A stretch of DNA of 64,000 bases from Daldinia sp. FL1419 (lineage: Eukaryota; Ascomycota; Sordariomycetes; Xylariales; Hypoxylaceae), in assembly GCA_025201765.1 (NCBI GenBank), contig MU623355.1, positions 62,001-126,000 of the forward strand. Reading direction: 5' to 3'. The notes under the pieces are model-generated. The model was not told the DNA's origin. It made no database searches and was given only the letters and a program-made list of their open reading frames with translations. A program made the position numbers and the translations under genes. Of this stretch, positions 24,874 through 36,649 are shown piece after piece; position 1 is the first letter of the stretch, and each line of letters begins with the position of its first letter.

Positions 24874-25722
24874 TCACCAGCCGTCGTCATTCACCCACAC
24901 CGTAGATCTCTTAAGTTCCCTGTAGATGTTTTTGCGACTTTCGGTAGAGTCCTTTAAATCAATCTTAGGGATGATGAATTCCGGGTTGAATAGTGTCATC
25001 CGGTTTGGCTCCGCGATGGGATATCGGAGGACGAAGTTGAAAGCGTGGCGTAAGGCAAATCCCCAGAGAGGGTTAAAGGAATCAAACAGTTCGATTTTAC
25101 GAGCGTGTCGGAGGCTCGAGTAGAGGCCCTTGAAGAACCATGGATCTTCGTAAACTTGGCAGCATCTGTTGTTGGGGAGGATATCTTGACAAGACTTGAC
25201 GAAGATTCTGGCGAGTTTGGGCTTAAATTGAGCTTGGGCAAGGCACGAAAATAGCACATCCCATTTTCCATATGGGTCCTTGTATTCTTCGTGTCCAAAG
25301 CAACCCAGTCCCATGTAATTACAGGAATACACGATGGTGATTTCTTGGATATGGGAAATGTTGTGAGGGCCGACTTCTCGGAAGAATCTTTCCCAGTGGT
25401 CGATAGGGTTCGTGACGTAGACCTCTTTGTAGATGTACGGAGCAACGTCGTAGTGCATTTGTCTACATACGAGACTCAGCGCGTGGTCTGGCCATATATT
25501 ATGCGCGCATCGATCGTAGAGACCGAAGTCACCCCAGGAAAATATACCACCCGGCTTCCATACCTTGAAGATTTCGTCGTAAATTATCTGCCGTACCTCC
25601 AGTGGTAGGGAAAAGAAGTTCGTTTTAAGACCGAGCTTCTGGACCTTCTGTTCCAAGGAACGAATCATCTCGTTGGATGTTACGCCTAGGTTCGTGTCCT
25701 CGGGCGAAGATAGGGAGCCCAT
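24874..25722 (-). CDS. Hypothetical protein with F-box-like N-terminal motif
   Basis: A single exon of 282 aa. Residues about 36-50 read NFFSLPLEVRQIIYDEIF, the short LPxEVRxxIY motif at the front of many fungal F-box-like or DUF7730 proteins. It is followed by ALSLVCRQMHYDVAPYIYKEVYV, which also fits that group (CRQ..DVAP.IY). The rest shows no catalytic motif and no membrane segment. Proteins of this kind are numerous in ascomycetes. An adaptor role in ubiquitin ligation has been proposed for some, but the fit to a true F-box is weak. No signal peptide. The start is the first ATG of the frame. Confidence 0.75.
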   Translation of the reverse strand: MGSLSSPEDTNLGVTSNEMIRSLEQKVQKLGLKTNFFSLPLEVRQIIYDEIFKVWKPGGIFSWGDFGLYDRCAHNIWPDHALSLVCRQMHYDVAPYIYKEVYVTNPIDHWERFFREVGPHNISHIQEITIVYSCNYMGLGCFGHEEYKDPYGKWDVLFSCLAQAQFKPKLARIFVKSCQDILPNNRCCQVYEDPWFFKGLYSSLRHARKIELFDSFNPLWGFALRHAFNFVLRYPIAEPNRMTLFNPEFIIPKIDLKDSTESRKNIYRELKRSTVWVNDDGW

Positions 25723-27135
25723 TCTCTATCAAACTTGAACCTGAGAGTCAGAAATTATATTTTTGAATCGCAAAGAGCTGAGTACCCACGGCAGATCCCC
25801 GAATTTGTGTGTCGAGTAGATATATCTGTGTGTTTAGGGAGGTCGAGAGACAAATAATTTAATTCCAGCCTAGAGATAGTAAGTATAGGAAAGAACGAAT
25901 TGCGTGGAGGTAGGGTTCTGTTTAAATCGTCTTCTTCTCAAAGATTGCTGAGAATGATTTGGTTGTAATGGTGTTTAGATTGTTAGGAGGGTAGGAGATA
26001 TAATTAATGAATTTGTTTAGAATCCGCTTAGTCCACCGAGTCACTTGTTTGTGACAGTAGGGACAATAGGTATGTACAGTACATATGTAGGAACAGTACA
26101 GACCTTTTGGACAATAAATAAATCAAGTCTGCTAGGGAAACTAGGAACGCAGTGGCACTAGCATATAGCAACAGTGCGAAAGTATGGGCCAGCATGTCAG
26201 TAAGTCGGTGGGTAACAGACCGCATGGTTTTATTTTAGGGAAGTAAAGTAATATAGAACAAAGGACTTGAACGCAGAACAAACACGTCAAGTCGTAGTCC
26301 AGTTATCGTTTCGCGTGGAATCATGTTGCAAAGGCCAGCAACAAGGTAGTAGTGCGGAACGTCCACGAGGTGACTACAATCGATATCGACCAGTAAGGTA
26401 TGCCCTACAGTAAAAAAAAGAAAAATCAAACAAACTGTGCAAAGTAGACTTACTCAACTTTTCTTATATACTAACATATTTACATTGGATTCACCCCAAA
26501 GTATATCGAGCATGCACCTACACTTGGAACTACCCGAGCTGACCCTACTGACAACCACCTAAGAGCAGCTAAACTACGCATTCGACCAAGTGACTAACAT
26601 AGGTACCTACCTAGGCAATTCCACTTGGTCGATATAGACTCGCATATGCTACAAGCACTGTACACACCCGCATACAGTCTAGTACCAACCTTGATGGGTC
26701 ATATATTATTGGTATGACACATTGGTACAGTGTATAGGTACGTCAAACTGGTTCCGACTCTGCGCGAATGGGCATGCGTGAAGATATTCTTCAAGGATGC
26801 ATGATATTTGAGCTGCTTGCCGAATCGACTTACATTGTACAGACTGGGTACTTGGTACTCACTTAGTCGTTAGGTTATGTACGTTAAGTAAATTCATTTA
26901 TATCTACCTTGTGTACTTACCTTTGGTTTATGTATCAGTAATTTTCCAGTTGCATACTACGCATTAAATAGGAGGCGAGGTGCCGTGATATATCCACGTT
27001 TATATAGGCACCTACTACCCAATTTGGTAACATGTAGATACTTTGAAGCTTCAGGTTGCTGCGCCCTATTTTATTAGATTACGAACGGGGTCGTTACTTT
27101 TGGTAATCACTTTGGCTTTGTTTACACTGCGCTCT
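25723..27135. other. Intergenic, no gene seen
   Basis: Small frames only. The notable structure is a perfect 11 bp inverted repeat at 26582-26632. Confidence 0.55.
26582..26632. repeat. Perfect 11 bp inverted repeat with 29 nt loop
   Basis: TCGACCAAGTG at 26582-26592 is exactly reversed as CACTTGGTCGA at 26622-26632. The loop contains TAGGTACCTACCTAGG. It could be a small hairpin or the remnant of a tiny inverted-repeat element. Confidence 0.75.
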
Positions 27136-28742
27136 TTATTTTTGCGGTTTTCCCATGGCCCTGAGCTTGGCACCATATGTCCATAAAACAAAAGGGGCAG
27201 GCCACCCAATCACTACGAACGTGAGCGCAAGAACGCTATTACCCCAGCCATATCCTAGCCCCTTGTACATCGCCGGCGCAAATATGGGAAAGGCAAAACC
27301 GGTAATGCTGCGTAAGAATTGCGAAGCGGCCGAAGCAGACGCGACGTACTGGCTATAAGCATCCATCACGTACGCCTGCATCGACTGGGTGTTGTTTATA
27401 ATGCCGCAACCTAAAATGGCAATTCCAATATCTGGTACTATCCAATGTAAGCATCTCTCCGCCGTCCATCCGTAAATCAGCAGGCCAAGCGGGATGAGTA
27501 TAGCTCCAGGGATCATTAATGGCACGCGATATTCCGGCGCGGTATTGTTATCGGCCCTAGATTTCAAGTACGCCCAAAGGCGATCCATCGCTCTACTGCC
27601 AACCTGCGCTGCAATGGTATAACCGGCAACAAGAGCTATATAGTTGAGTCCACTCTGTGTTTCGCTTTGGCCATATCGCTCGATCCATAAGGTCGCAAAC
27701 GTCGATAGGACAAGATAAAGCATACCGAAATTATAGGCCAAGAATATTGCAACAACTTGCAAGACAGGCTGGGTCAAGAGTAGTCTCAGGGGTCGGGTCA
27801 AGGAGACAGAAAGTCTGCTCCCCAAAGTCTCCGACGCGGCCTGTGTCGTAGTATAATAGGGGTTCCCAGTACTTTTCCTTAGCTTGGCCGCTCTTCTACT
27901 AAGCAAGATGGCTTCATACGTTTCCGAGAAGACAAAAAATCCTATGACTACTAGAAGACCATCGTAAATGGAAAGGATCCAGAATGTCCACCGCCACCCG
28001 ATCGATTGTGAGACAGCACCACCTATTATAGGACCAAGTGCCGGCCCCAACAGAGGAATAAATGTGGAGATGGCGAAGGAAGTTCCGCGCTGCGCAGGTA
28101 TCCAAGTATCGGCGAGAACAGGATTGCTAATAGCAAACTCAGCACTAGCTCCAATTCCCGAAAGAATACGGCTTGCAATCAAAAGGCCTGGAGTTTGACT
28201 GAAACCGGCAACGGTGTTCCAAAGGATATAGAAGCAACTCGATAACATCCATACCGGTCGGCGTCCGAAAACCTCGGCGAGGGGTGATAGAACCATAGGA
28301 CCGAATGCGAAAGCCAGTACAAAAATTGACAGAAATATCTGAGCTTCTTCCTCGTCTGTTTTGAGATCGGCCGCGATGCTCTTAAGGGCTGGAGCTAGCA
28401 TCGCCCCAGACATGAGAGTTACCAAGCCCCCATTGGAAAGGAGTATAGTAATTACCCATTTTCGCGTCAGAGACCAATTATATGGGTGCTCGGGGTCATC
28501 GTCGCCATTCCAGGTAACCTTTTAAAATTTAGCCGCTATCGTCTAAGCAGATCTCGTATAGTTTCTGTATCGGGTTCTAATCTCGTAGTATGAAGCTAGT
28601 CCAAACTTCTTCTCCTGTCCTTGCTTCGATAATTTTAGGATTAACTCACCAATAATGGATCGACATCTACCTGGGCTGGAGAGGTAACAGCTTCGATATC
28701 CTCAGGTCTGCTCGCGCCTTTCTCGGTATATTTAGTATTCAT
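27136..28742 (-). CDS. MFS transporter, DHA1-like multidrug/metabolite exporter
   Basis: Two exons, 28742-28650 and 28518-27136, encode 491 aa. The 131 nt intron has GTGAGT and a GGCTAAAT branch. The cytoplasmic N-terminus ends in VTWNGDDDPEHPYNWS, a hallmark of fungal drug:H+ antiporters. About 12 hydrophobic segments follow. The loop between helices 2 and 3 reads PLAEVFGRRPVW (motif A-like). The segment between helices 4 and 6 (GPALGPIIGGAVSQSIGWRWTFWI) carries the motif C-type G/P pattern and the conserved WRW. Such transporters export xenobiotics or secondary metabolites across the plasma membrane. It points away from the repeat block and is the nearest intact gene to the PKS on that side, so a role in exporting its product is possible but unproven. 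Confidence 0.93.
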
Positions 28743-29993
28743 ATTGTATGCAATGCTCTAGAAATAATCTGTTCCGGTCTACGAGAGGATATAGCCGTTA
28801 TATAAAGAGTAGGTGAGAGGATCCATTATAGGCTGTCCAGGGGGTTAAGAGGACAAATTCTTCAGTGATAGGCGACAGCTGCAAGATTGTTATAAACTGC
28901 ATTATATCAAAAGGCTGTTATTATGCTAGTGTGGTCCAACGTATGCTGTCTAACAGCTTACTGCATTAGCAGAACCTTCAATCATCCCTGCTATATGTTG
29001 AAGACTGAAGCAATACCTTGTCCTCCAGTCTGTGGTACTTCATAGTACATAATAGGCTTCTATAGGAAATAGCAGAGCCAGTTGGTGAGCATGGGCAGCC
29101 AAGCCAGTGCATTCTAGCCTGGACACATCAAAATATCTCTCGGGTGCGATCTCGGCGCCGCGAATATCGAGTATTATATCCAGTACCTAGAAACCCCAGC
29201 AGACAGGGGGTGTTACTCGTATTCCGTCGTAACTCCGAGTACGCACGTCGGTTCTTCAAAGATGCCCCCCTGCTTTATCAGATTGCTCTCTTGAACTTTA
29301 CTGGTGGAAGTAATATGATGAATATGTTGAAGAGCTTGGATTAAATCATGAGCCTTGCATGTGCTACGTAACTTTGTGATACCCAAGAGCTCAAAGTAAG
29401 CTTCTGAGTAACAATTTGTGTTCATAAAGCTGGAACCAATAGGAGACTGATATAACTTCCACCTAAGAGTTCTTGTCTTCTGAAAGTGAATGAATATGAA
29501 TTGACTACCATAGTGGCAAAGGGGTATTTTTAACAACTATTGTAAAATTAAAACCGTTGTATTTAATGGAACGTTTTGGGGATCTGGAATATTGAACCAG
29601 GGTAGTGTGATTAGGTAATAGGAGCTACCCTGAAGGTCCCTGTTGGCCCCCCCCTTCTAAGGTTTACACACGTTCTTTTGGATATAAATAGGTCTTCAGG
29701 AGTTGTTTTCTTACCTGATCAGTTCAAGTTATACATAGTTCTTTAGAGATCGCCTCCATAGAGCCTTCATATAAGAATATACAATTTTCAGTCTCCTCCT
29801 TGAAGATATCCTCCTATAGTGCGCTACCATTGGCAAGCAGTCACCTCTATCAGTCTCTCTATCCGATCAGCCTATTCCCCTCCTTAGGATATAGTCACCT
29901 TGTATCCTCTAGCTCACACAGCCTCTGGCTTGCTATGGGTTAGTTGAAGTATAGGGCATATCCTGCAGGAGCTATTAGAGCTCCTGTTCAATA
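28743..29993. other. Gene-free flank left of the A+T-rich block
   Basis: No coding frame beyond 107 codons and no family resemblance. Composition is close to the rest of the window until about 29.99 kb, where A+T rises sharply. Confidence 0.55.
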
Positions 29994-30440
29994 TTTGATT
30001 GGTTGAAATGGCAGAATAGTGGGGCCAGCTCTAAATTGAATTTCTAGGATTAAAATCGATCGTTGCAAATATTGAAAACCATTTTATTATATAAAACCGT
30101 TGAGATTTTCGAAATAGTTTTAATAAAATATTATGATTTTATTTTTAAAATATATAAAAATTTTAATAATTTAATAAATTTTTTTAAAAAAATAATATTA
30201 TTATTAATATTATTTTATTTAATTTTTATTAAATTTAATTAAATATAAAATTTAATATTTTTAAATATTTTTGAATTTGAAATATATAATAGTCAAAATC
30301 AATTAAACTTTTAGTAAATCGTAACGTAAAATAGCTCAACTGTAAATGACGTAAATTGTAATTCGTAAAAGTAAAATTCGTAAAAGTAAAATTCGTAAAA
30401 AAAAACTTAAAACCTTAAGGTCATGGATTCAAATCAGTCA

Positions 30441-30478
<38 letters not shown>

Positions 30479-30529
30479 AAAATTTTCGAATTTTAAAATG
30501 GATTTGCCCCATTTTTCGAACCAATCAAA
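29994..30529. mobile_element. Candidate inverted-repeat element, RIP-mutated
   Basis: TTTGATTGGTT at 29994-30004 is reversed exactly at 30519-30529. Inside, partial similarity continues (TGGGGC near 30019 against GCCCCA near 30505). The interior is very A+T-rich and includes a run of about 31 A near 30445-30473. No open frame survives. The class is unclear; it could be a small DNA transposon that later took an insertion. Confidence 0.4.
30320..30475 (+). repeat. Possible tRNA-derived SINE relic with poly(A) tail
   Basis: TAGCTCAACTG near 30333 resembles a pol III A box. GATTCAAATC near 30426 resembles a B box that has lost a G to A. A long poly(A) run follows directly. The A-B spacing is too large for a plain tRNA and is filled by three copies of a GTAAAATTCGTAAAA-like unit. 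No cloverleaf can be drawn reliably. Confidence 0.3.
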
Positions 30530-30661
30530 GCTTTAGGATAAAAAATATACAATCATTATAAAATTCAAAATCATTATAAAATCTAAAACCGTTGTAAGGG
30601 TTATATTTAAATATCTGTTAAAGAATGTTATTCAAATATAAAACAATATTTCGATTTATTA

Positions 30662-30820
30662 TGGTTGTATCATATAATACATAGGGAAAAATTATAATTG
30701 TAGAATTTAAGTTGTTATTATTGTTCTTAGAATTCTAAAATAAAATGGTGAGGCTTTTTATGGAATTGTTATAAAGGAAAGAATTTTTCTACACTATTTT
30801 TTAGGTTTATTAATTTAATA
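30662..30820 (-). repeat. Left LTR (3' LTR) of the outer copia element
   Basis: Aligns along its whole length with 42157-42313. Shared blocks include AAAAATTATAATTGTAGAAT and TTTATGGAATT. Differences are mostly G/A and C/T. Confidence 0.85.
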
Positions 30821-31518
30821 TACCCTTTCAAATAAAGTTAATAAGTAAATTTGGAGTGTATAACATTAATAATGTAATCCTTTTACATCCCCAAATTAAT
30901 ATATTCTTTTAATCATACCTCCTTAATAGTTTTTTTATTTATTTTTTATTTCTGTTATATTATTTTATCCATATTTTTGAATATCTTAATTTTTAAATAA
31001 TCTCAAATATCTATTAAATTTATTTATTTTTTAAAGCGGACATACTTTTTTTTTAATAATATTTTTGTAAATTTATTTGTGTTTATATCTTTTGAATTAA
31101 TGTAATTAATTTTAATATAATTTTTTTAAACTTCCTATTTAAATTAATAATTATATATATTTATGTATTTTAATTTTATTTTAAATTTTTTAATGTTTTT
31201 AATAATTAATCCAATTATTTATTTATTATTATATAATAAAAATATAATTTGATTTTTAAATTTAATTTTAAAATTTTTAATTAGTTATAATATATAAAAT
31301 TCTTTTTTTACAGTTTGAATTAGGGTAAGTAATTTAGTTTTAATAGTAAAAATAATAATTATATTTTGTTTATTAATTTTTTAATTAATTATTTTATTAA
31401 ATAGTTTTATTATATATATTTGTAAATTTTTTTAATTAATTATGTTATTAATAAATGAGATATTGTTAGCGATTTTGAAGATATTGTTTCCATTTAGTTT
31501 TAGGGCATATCCTTATGT

Positions 31519-34030
31519 ATGTTGAAAATATTATATAATTTAGTTAATTATTGTATAATATTTTGGATTTGGATTTAAATTGAATTAGATTAACCTTGAA
31601 TAGGTAAATGTAATATTGGGTTAGGTGATTATTGTGGCATATAGGATTAAACCTATTTTTTGTTGGTATTGTTGTATTGATTGAGATAAAGTCATTTTTG
31701 TATAAGGTAGTAACTTTTTCTTTATTATAGGTATTTTAAGGATTTTTTTAATTATTTTTGTTAAATTAGTAATTTTGTTAATATAAGTAGATTGGTTTAG
31801 TTAAATTTGATGTTGTATTTGGTTTTGAATTATTTTAATTTTAAGAAATTATTGTAATTCATTGTTTTTAATTAGTTTATATTGTTTTTTAAATTTGAAA
31901 ATAATTGATTTAATTTTTGGTTTAGTTTTTTTTTAATATATTATAATAATATTGTTTATATATATAAAAAAAAAAATTTTATTTTTAGTAAATATATATG
32001 GCTTTTAGGATATTGGGGTAAAATCAAATTTTTTTAGAGTTTGTAAAAGTTTTTATTGTTAAAGAAGAAGTAATTCTTAAAAATTGTAAAATGTTTTAAT
32101 AATATAAAATATCTTTTTTGATTATTAATATCCTTAAGGCATATATATAAATATATTTTTTTTAAATTTTATATTTATAAATATATTTATTATATCATAT
32201 TATATAAATTTAAAATTATATTTAATTATTATTATTATTAATACTTAAAAAGACCTTCCAGTAAATATAGAAATGTAAATTTCTTTATTATTGATTGTTT
32301 GCTAATCTTTTCTTACCACTAAACATACTTTACATTATTAGAAATAATTGTATTTATTAATCTTATAAATATAAACCTACATATACTTAAATACTTATTT
32401 ATTTTTATATTAATTATTTAATTATAATATAATCTCCCAAATATATATATTAATATAATTTTTAAAGTGGACTTATTCAATTTCTTAAAATATTTTATAT
32501 AATGGATAATTCTGGATATTTAAATATCATTTTAAAAATTTTAATAAATTTTTTTTATATATTTTCTTATATTCATTAATCTTTATTAAAAATGTTTAAA
32601 TAAAGTTATTTAAATTTTTTTTATTATATTAAAGGAGTTAATAAGTAAATCTTAATATTTTTATTTTATTAATCATACATTTTTTATATATACCAATCTT
32701 ACCTACTAAAAAACCAATATGAAATGTTATTTTTTATAACATATGATATTTATTATTAAAAATAATATAAAGGGCTACCAATGTTTTAGTATAAATAATA
32801 AGTAAAATTACTAATGAAAAATTATTTAAAAAAAATAATAAATAAAAATATGTTTTTATATAAAAATAATTAATTCTTATAATAAAGGTTTCTTTTCTTT
32901 TATTTAACAACCCACCCAATTTTATTGGTTTATTAATTATGCCTAACATATTTATATCTTTAATTTACCTTAAAAGATTTGTTTAAACATCACTATATAC
33001 GTTTATTTCTTTTTCAAATTAGGAGTTTTAAATAGATTTTAATAGGTTATTATATTAATTTATTTTATAGGTTATTAATTTATTTTTAAATTTATTTTAT
33101 AGTTTTTGGAAATTATTGTTAAAGATCTTATTTTCTTTAAATATAACGTCCCTCAACTCTATTATTTTATTGGTATATAAATTTTAAATTTTATATATAT
33201 TTATAAATACATAACTTATTAAGAAATTTATCCATACTTTAAAATTAAATTTTTTTAATTTATTTAATTTTTTAAATATTATCATCACCATAATATAAAC
33301 CTTACAACCATATACCCAAAAATAATTTTATTAAAATTTTCAATTATAAACTATAAAATTACTATTTATACTAATATATATATAAAATTAATTATATAAT
33401 ATTCACCAATTCACTTTATATTATAATATTCAATTATACAAATATACTACTACTTTATAAATTTTAGGTTACAAAAAATAAAATAATTTTAAATATACCC
33501 TCATAACTCTCACCTTATCCTTAATTACACCCCCTGAATATTCAGCAGCATTATTTTAAACTTATATATAAACTGCCAAAAATTTGATTTTCATATATAA
33601 ATTTTCTAAATATACACAAACTACTAACTTTCTTTTAATAATTTCTTAATTAAATTCTTAAATTTTTAAAATAATATCATATTAAATCTTTAAAATACTA
33701 ATAAAGTTTTTCAAAACTTTAATAATCAATATTACCATTTAATTTACAAAATAATAATTAAATATTATATCAATCCATTAATTTATAATTAATAATAGGT
33801 TTATAAAATTATTATTTAATTCTTCAATATCATAAAAATCAAAAATTAATTTTATTTTTAAAATTTCATCAATATATTTAGGTACTCAATTTATTTAACA
33901 TTTGATTTTAATAATAATATATATCTTATAATTAATTATTTTAATTCCTTTAATTTGAATTTTAATATTTACTTTAATAAAGTTTTTTAATATTTGCAGA
34001 TTTGGATATTTTAATCTTAAATGCCATCTA
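31519..34030 (-). pseudogene. Decayed copia pol relic (outer element)
   Basis: On the minus strand the stretch at about 31519-31680 still reads YQQKIGLILYATIIT, then a stop, then PNITFTYSRL with further stops, the recognisable copia segment joining RT and RNase H. At about 33965-34030 the minus strand reads WHLRLKYPNLQILKN, the GAG-pre-integrase motif. Stops interrupt every domain, in line with C to T change of CAA and CGA codons. It is non-functional. Confidence 0.75.
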
Positions 34031-34174
34031 AATATATTTGTTGTTGATATTTGCCTTTTCTAATTAAATTTATTATATTATATATAAAATGTTAATTTAA
34101 ACATTTTAAAAAAATATTCTTAAATATAAATTAATTAAAATGATTAATAAATTCAATTATAATTTCATTATTTT

Positions 34175-34389
34175 TGATGGTTGTATGCTACCAGGCATTG
34201 TAGACCCTTGTAGCAAATAAAGGAGGAATTATATAATTAACATATTGTATATATAAGGGTTCTAAATTTGTTAAGTTCAAAGTAAATAATTCTTTTCTTT
34301 AAGATTTATGAATATATAGGTCTTATTATATTATTTTATTTGTTATTTTATTTGTTATTATTTTTCTTATATGTATGTTTAATTTAATA
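34175..34389 (+). repeat. Left LTR of the inner copia element
   Basis: Collinear with 40174-40389. A hand count gives about 30 G and 15 C, that is, G retained and C depleted. Confidence 0.9.
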
Positions 34390-36649
34390 TTAATTAATAT
34401 TATTTGAATATAATAATATAAATTAGTAAGGAAGAGTTATTATTACGATAATTTGGAAGATTTTATTGTAGCAATATAAGTAATAATAACATCCTGTCTT
34501 TTATTAAATCCCTTTTCTGTAACGAATTATTATTATTTTATATTATTATAGAAACCTTCCTCTAAATTCCTATTACTTTATTATAATTAGAATTTATTAT
34601 TTTTTTATTTTATAATGTTATAAGGAAAGTAATGAGAGAAATCAACTTAAAATTAATCTTTTAGTGATAAGATCTTTTTTAATTAAGAAAATATAAATAA
34701 ATTAAAAAAATTACTTAAATATATCCTTGAACAACCTATACTAATACAATAATTTGATTATAATTTAATAAAATTTAAAATAATAAATTTTAAAAACGTT
34801 ATAATATAATAAAAAATAATTTAGGTATTATATATTTTAATTAATTAAGAAAAAACTAATTAAAATTAAATTTATATTTAAATAATTAATAAAACATTAG
34901 ATGAATTTAAGGAATATTTTAAAGGTTTTTTAGATATAAATTTTATAGAATTACCAAAATAAATCTGATTAATATTAAGAATAATATTAATAAAAAAAAA
35001 TATATATATAAGAAAAAATAATATTAATTTCTTTATAATCCTTAAATCTTTTTTAATTAAAAATAAACTTCCCCTATAGAATCACAAAAAATTCAAAAAA
35101 ATTAAATTAAAGTGGTTAATAATAATAACATAGAGAATTTTAATTTATAAGATTAATAAGGGAATAGTTTATTTTGATTTTATTTATTTTATAAATTTAA
35201 GAATATTGATATAGTAACAATCAAAAATCTTTAACTTAATAATATTTATAAATTAAATCCTATATTTAAATTATACCCTTAATTTTAATATTATTCCTTT
35301 TAATATATTTATTATTTAATTATAATATGTATTAATTATTTTATATAGAGGATAACCTATTCTTCCCTTATAATACCAATTACAATAATAATCTTCTTCA
35401 CCTTATTTTAATATATTATATATTAATTAAAATTAATAAAGAATATTAACTTAATAATATTTACTTTTTTAATAATAAATATTAAATTATTAATATTTAT
35501 TTAATTAATAAAGGATATTAACCTTTTAATATCTAACCAATTAATAAAAAATATTAAATATTTAATATTCATTACTTTAGTAAAGGAATTAAAATAATTA
35601 ATGATTAACATATACTATACCCCCTCCTTCCCCTCCTACTTCACAAAAACTTCTTTCATTTTACCCAATATTAAAGAATAACTTTAATTACAATATTAGT
35701 CCTATATAAGGATAATAATAATTCCCTCCCCCTTTAAAAAATAAATTTAAACCCTTTAAACTATTACCAATTAATCCATTCCTATTTTTAGAACTACCTT
35801 TATAATCAAATATAGAAAACCAACTTAATAAAGGTTACAATTCTTTTTACCTAATGGCATAATTATTTAGGTTTATGGGTAATTTATTTAAATAAATTTT
35901 TATATTAATTAGAAATATTTATTATTAAACTTTTTATAAAATTCCTCCTTAATAAATACCCAATAAGATATATCTATTTATTATAATAAGCCATTTTAAA
36001 AAAACCTGGAATAAAAAGCTTAATTACACAAATAAATTATATAATATTTTTAAAAATAAATTTCAATTCTTTTTAAATATATGTTATTTAAAAGGAATAT
36101 GATAAATATAATTTTATACCTTATTTTTTATTATTCTCTTTAAAAAAGTAACATTATACTTCATCCATAAGGTTCTTTGATATTAATGTTTTATAAATAT
36201 ATATTTAATTATGAAATAATATTTTAATATTAAATAAAATAAGATTTAATATTATTATAATTGGACTATTATAATCTTTTTAAATATTAAAATAGAAAAG
36301 CAGAATTAGGGGAAGAGTGATATTTAAATTCTTAAAAGCTTTATTAATAAACTATTATTATATTAAAAAGCATTTAATTTAAAATTTAAAAAAAAATAGT
36401 AATTTATAGTAATAATTTAATATATTTACTAATTATTACCTAAATTCCAATTTAATTTCTTTAAACTAACAGCCTAAATTAAGAAATTAATTAATAAACT
36501 CCAAATATTAATTAAAAATTATAATTTAATAAAAGGAATAAAATAATTTTTAATTAAAGAAAATAATAATTATAAAAATAATATATTTTATATTAAATAT
36601 AAATATTATTATAATAATAAAAATGATAAATATAATTTTAAATAACCTT

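Noticed and set aside
28900..29540. Possible transposon remnants left of the A+T block
   Set aside because: No terminal repeats, no duplication and no protein motif could be found; composition is ordinary.
32734..32949. 71-codon minus-strand open frame in the A+T block
   Set aside because: It lies inside the mutated outer retrotransposon and is a chance stretch without stops, not an intact gene.
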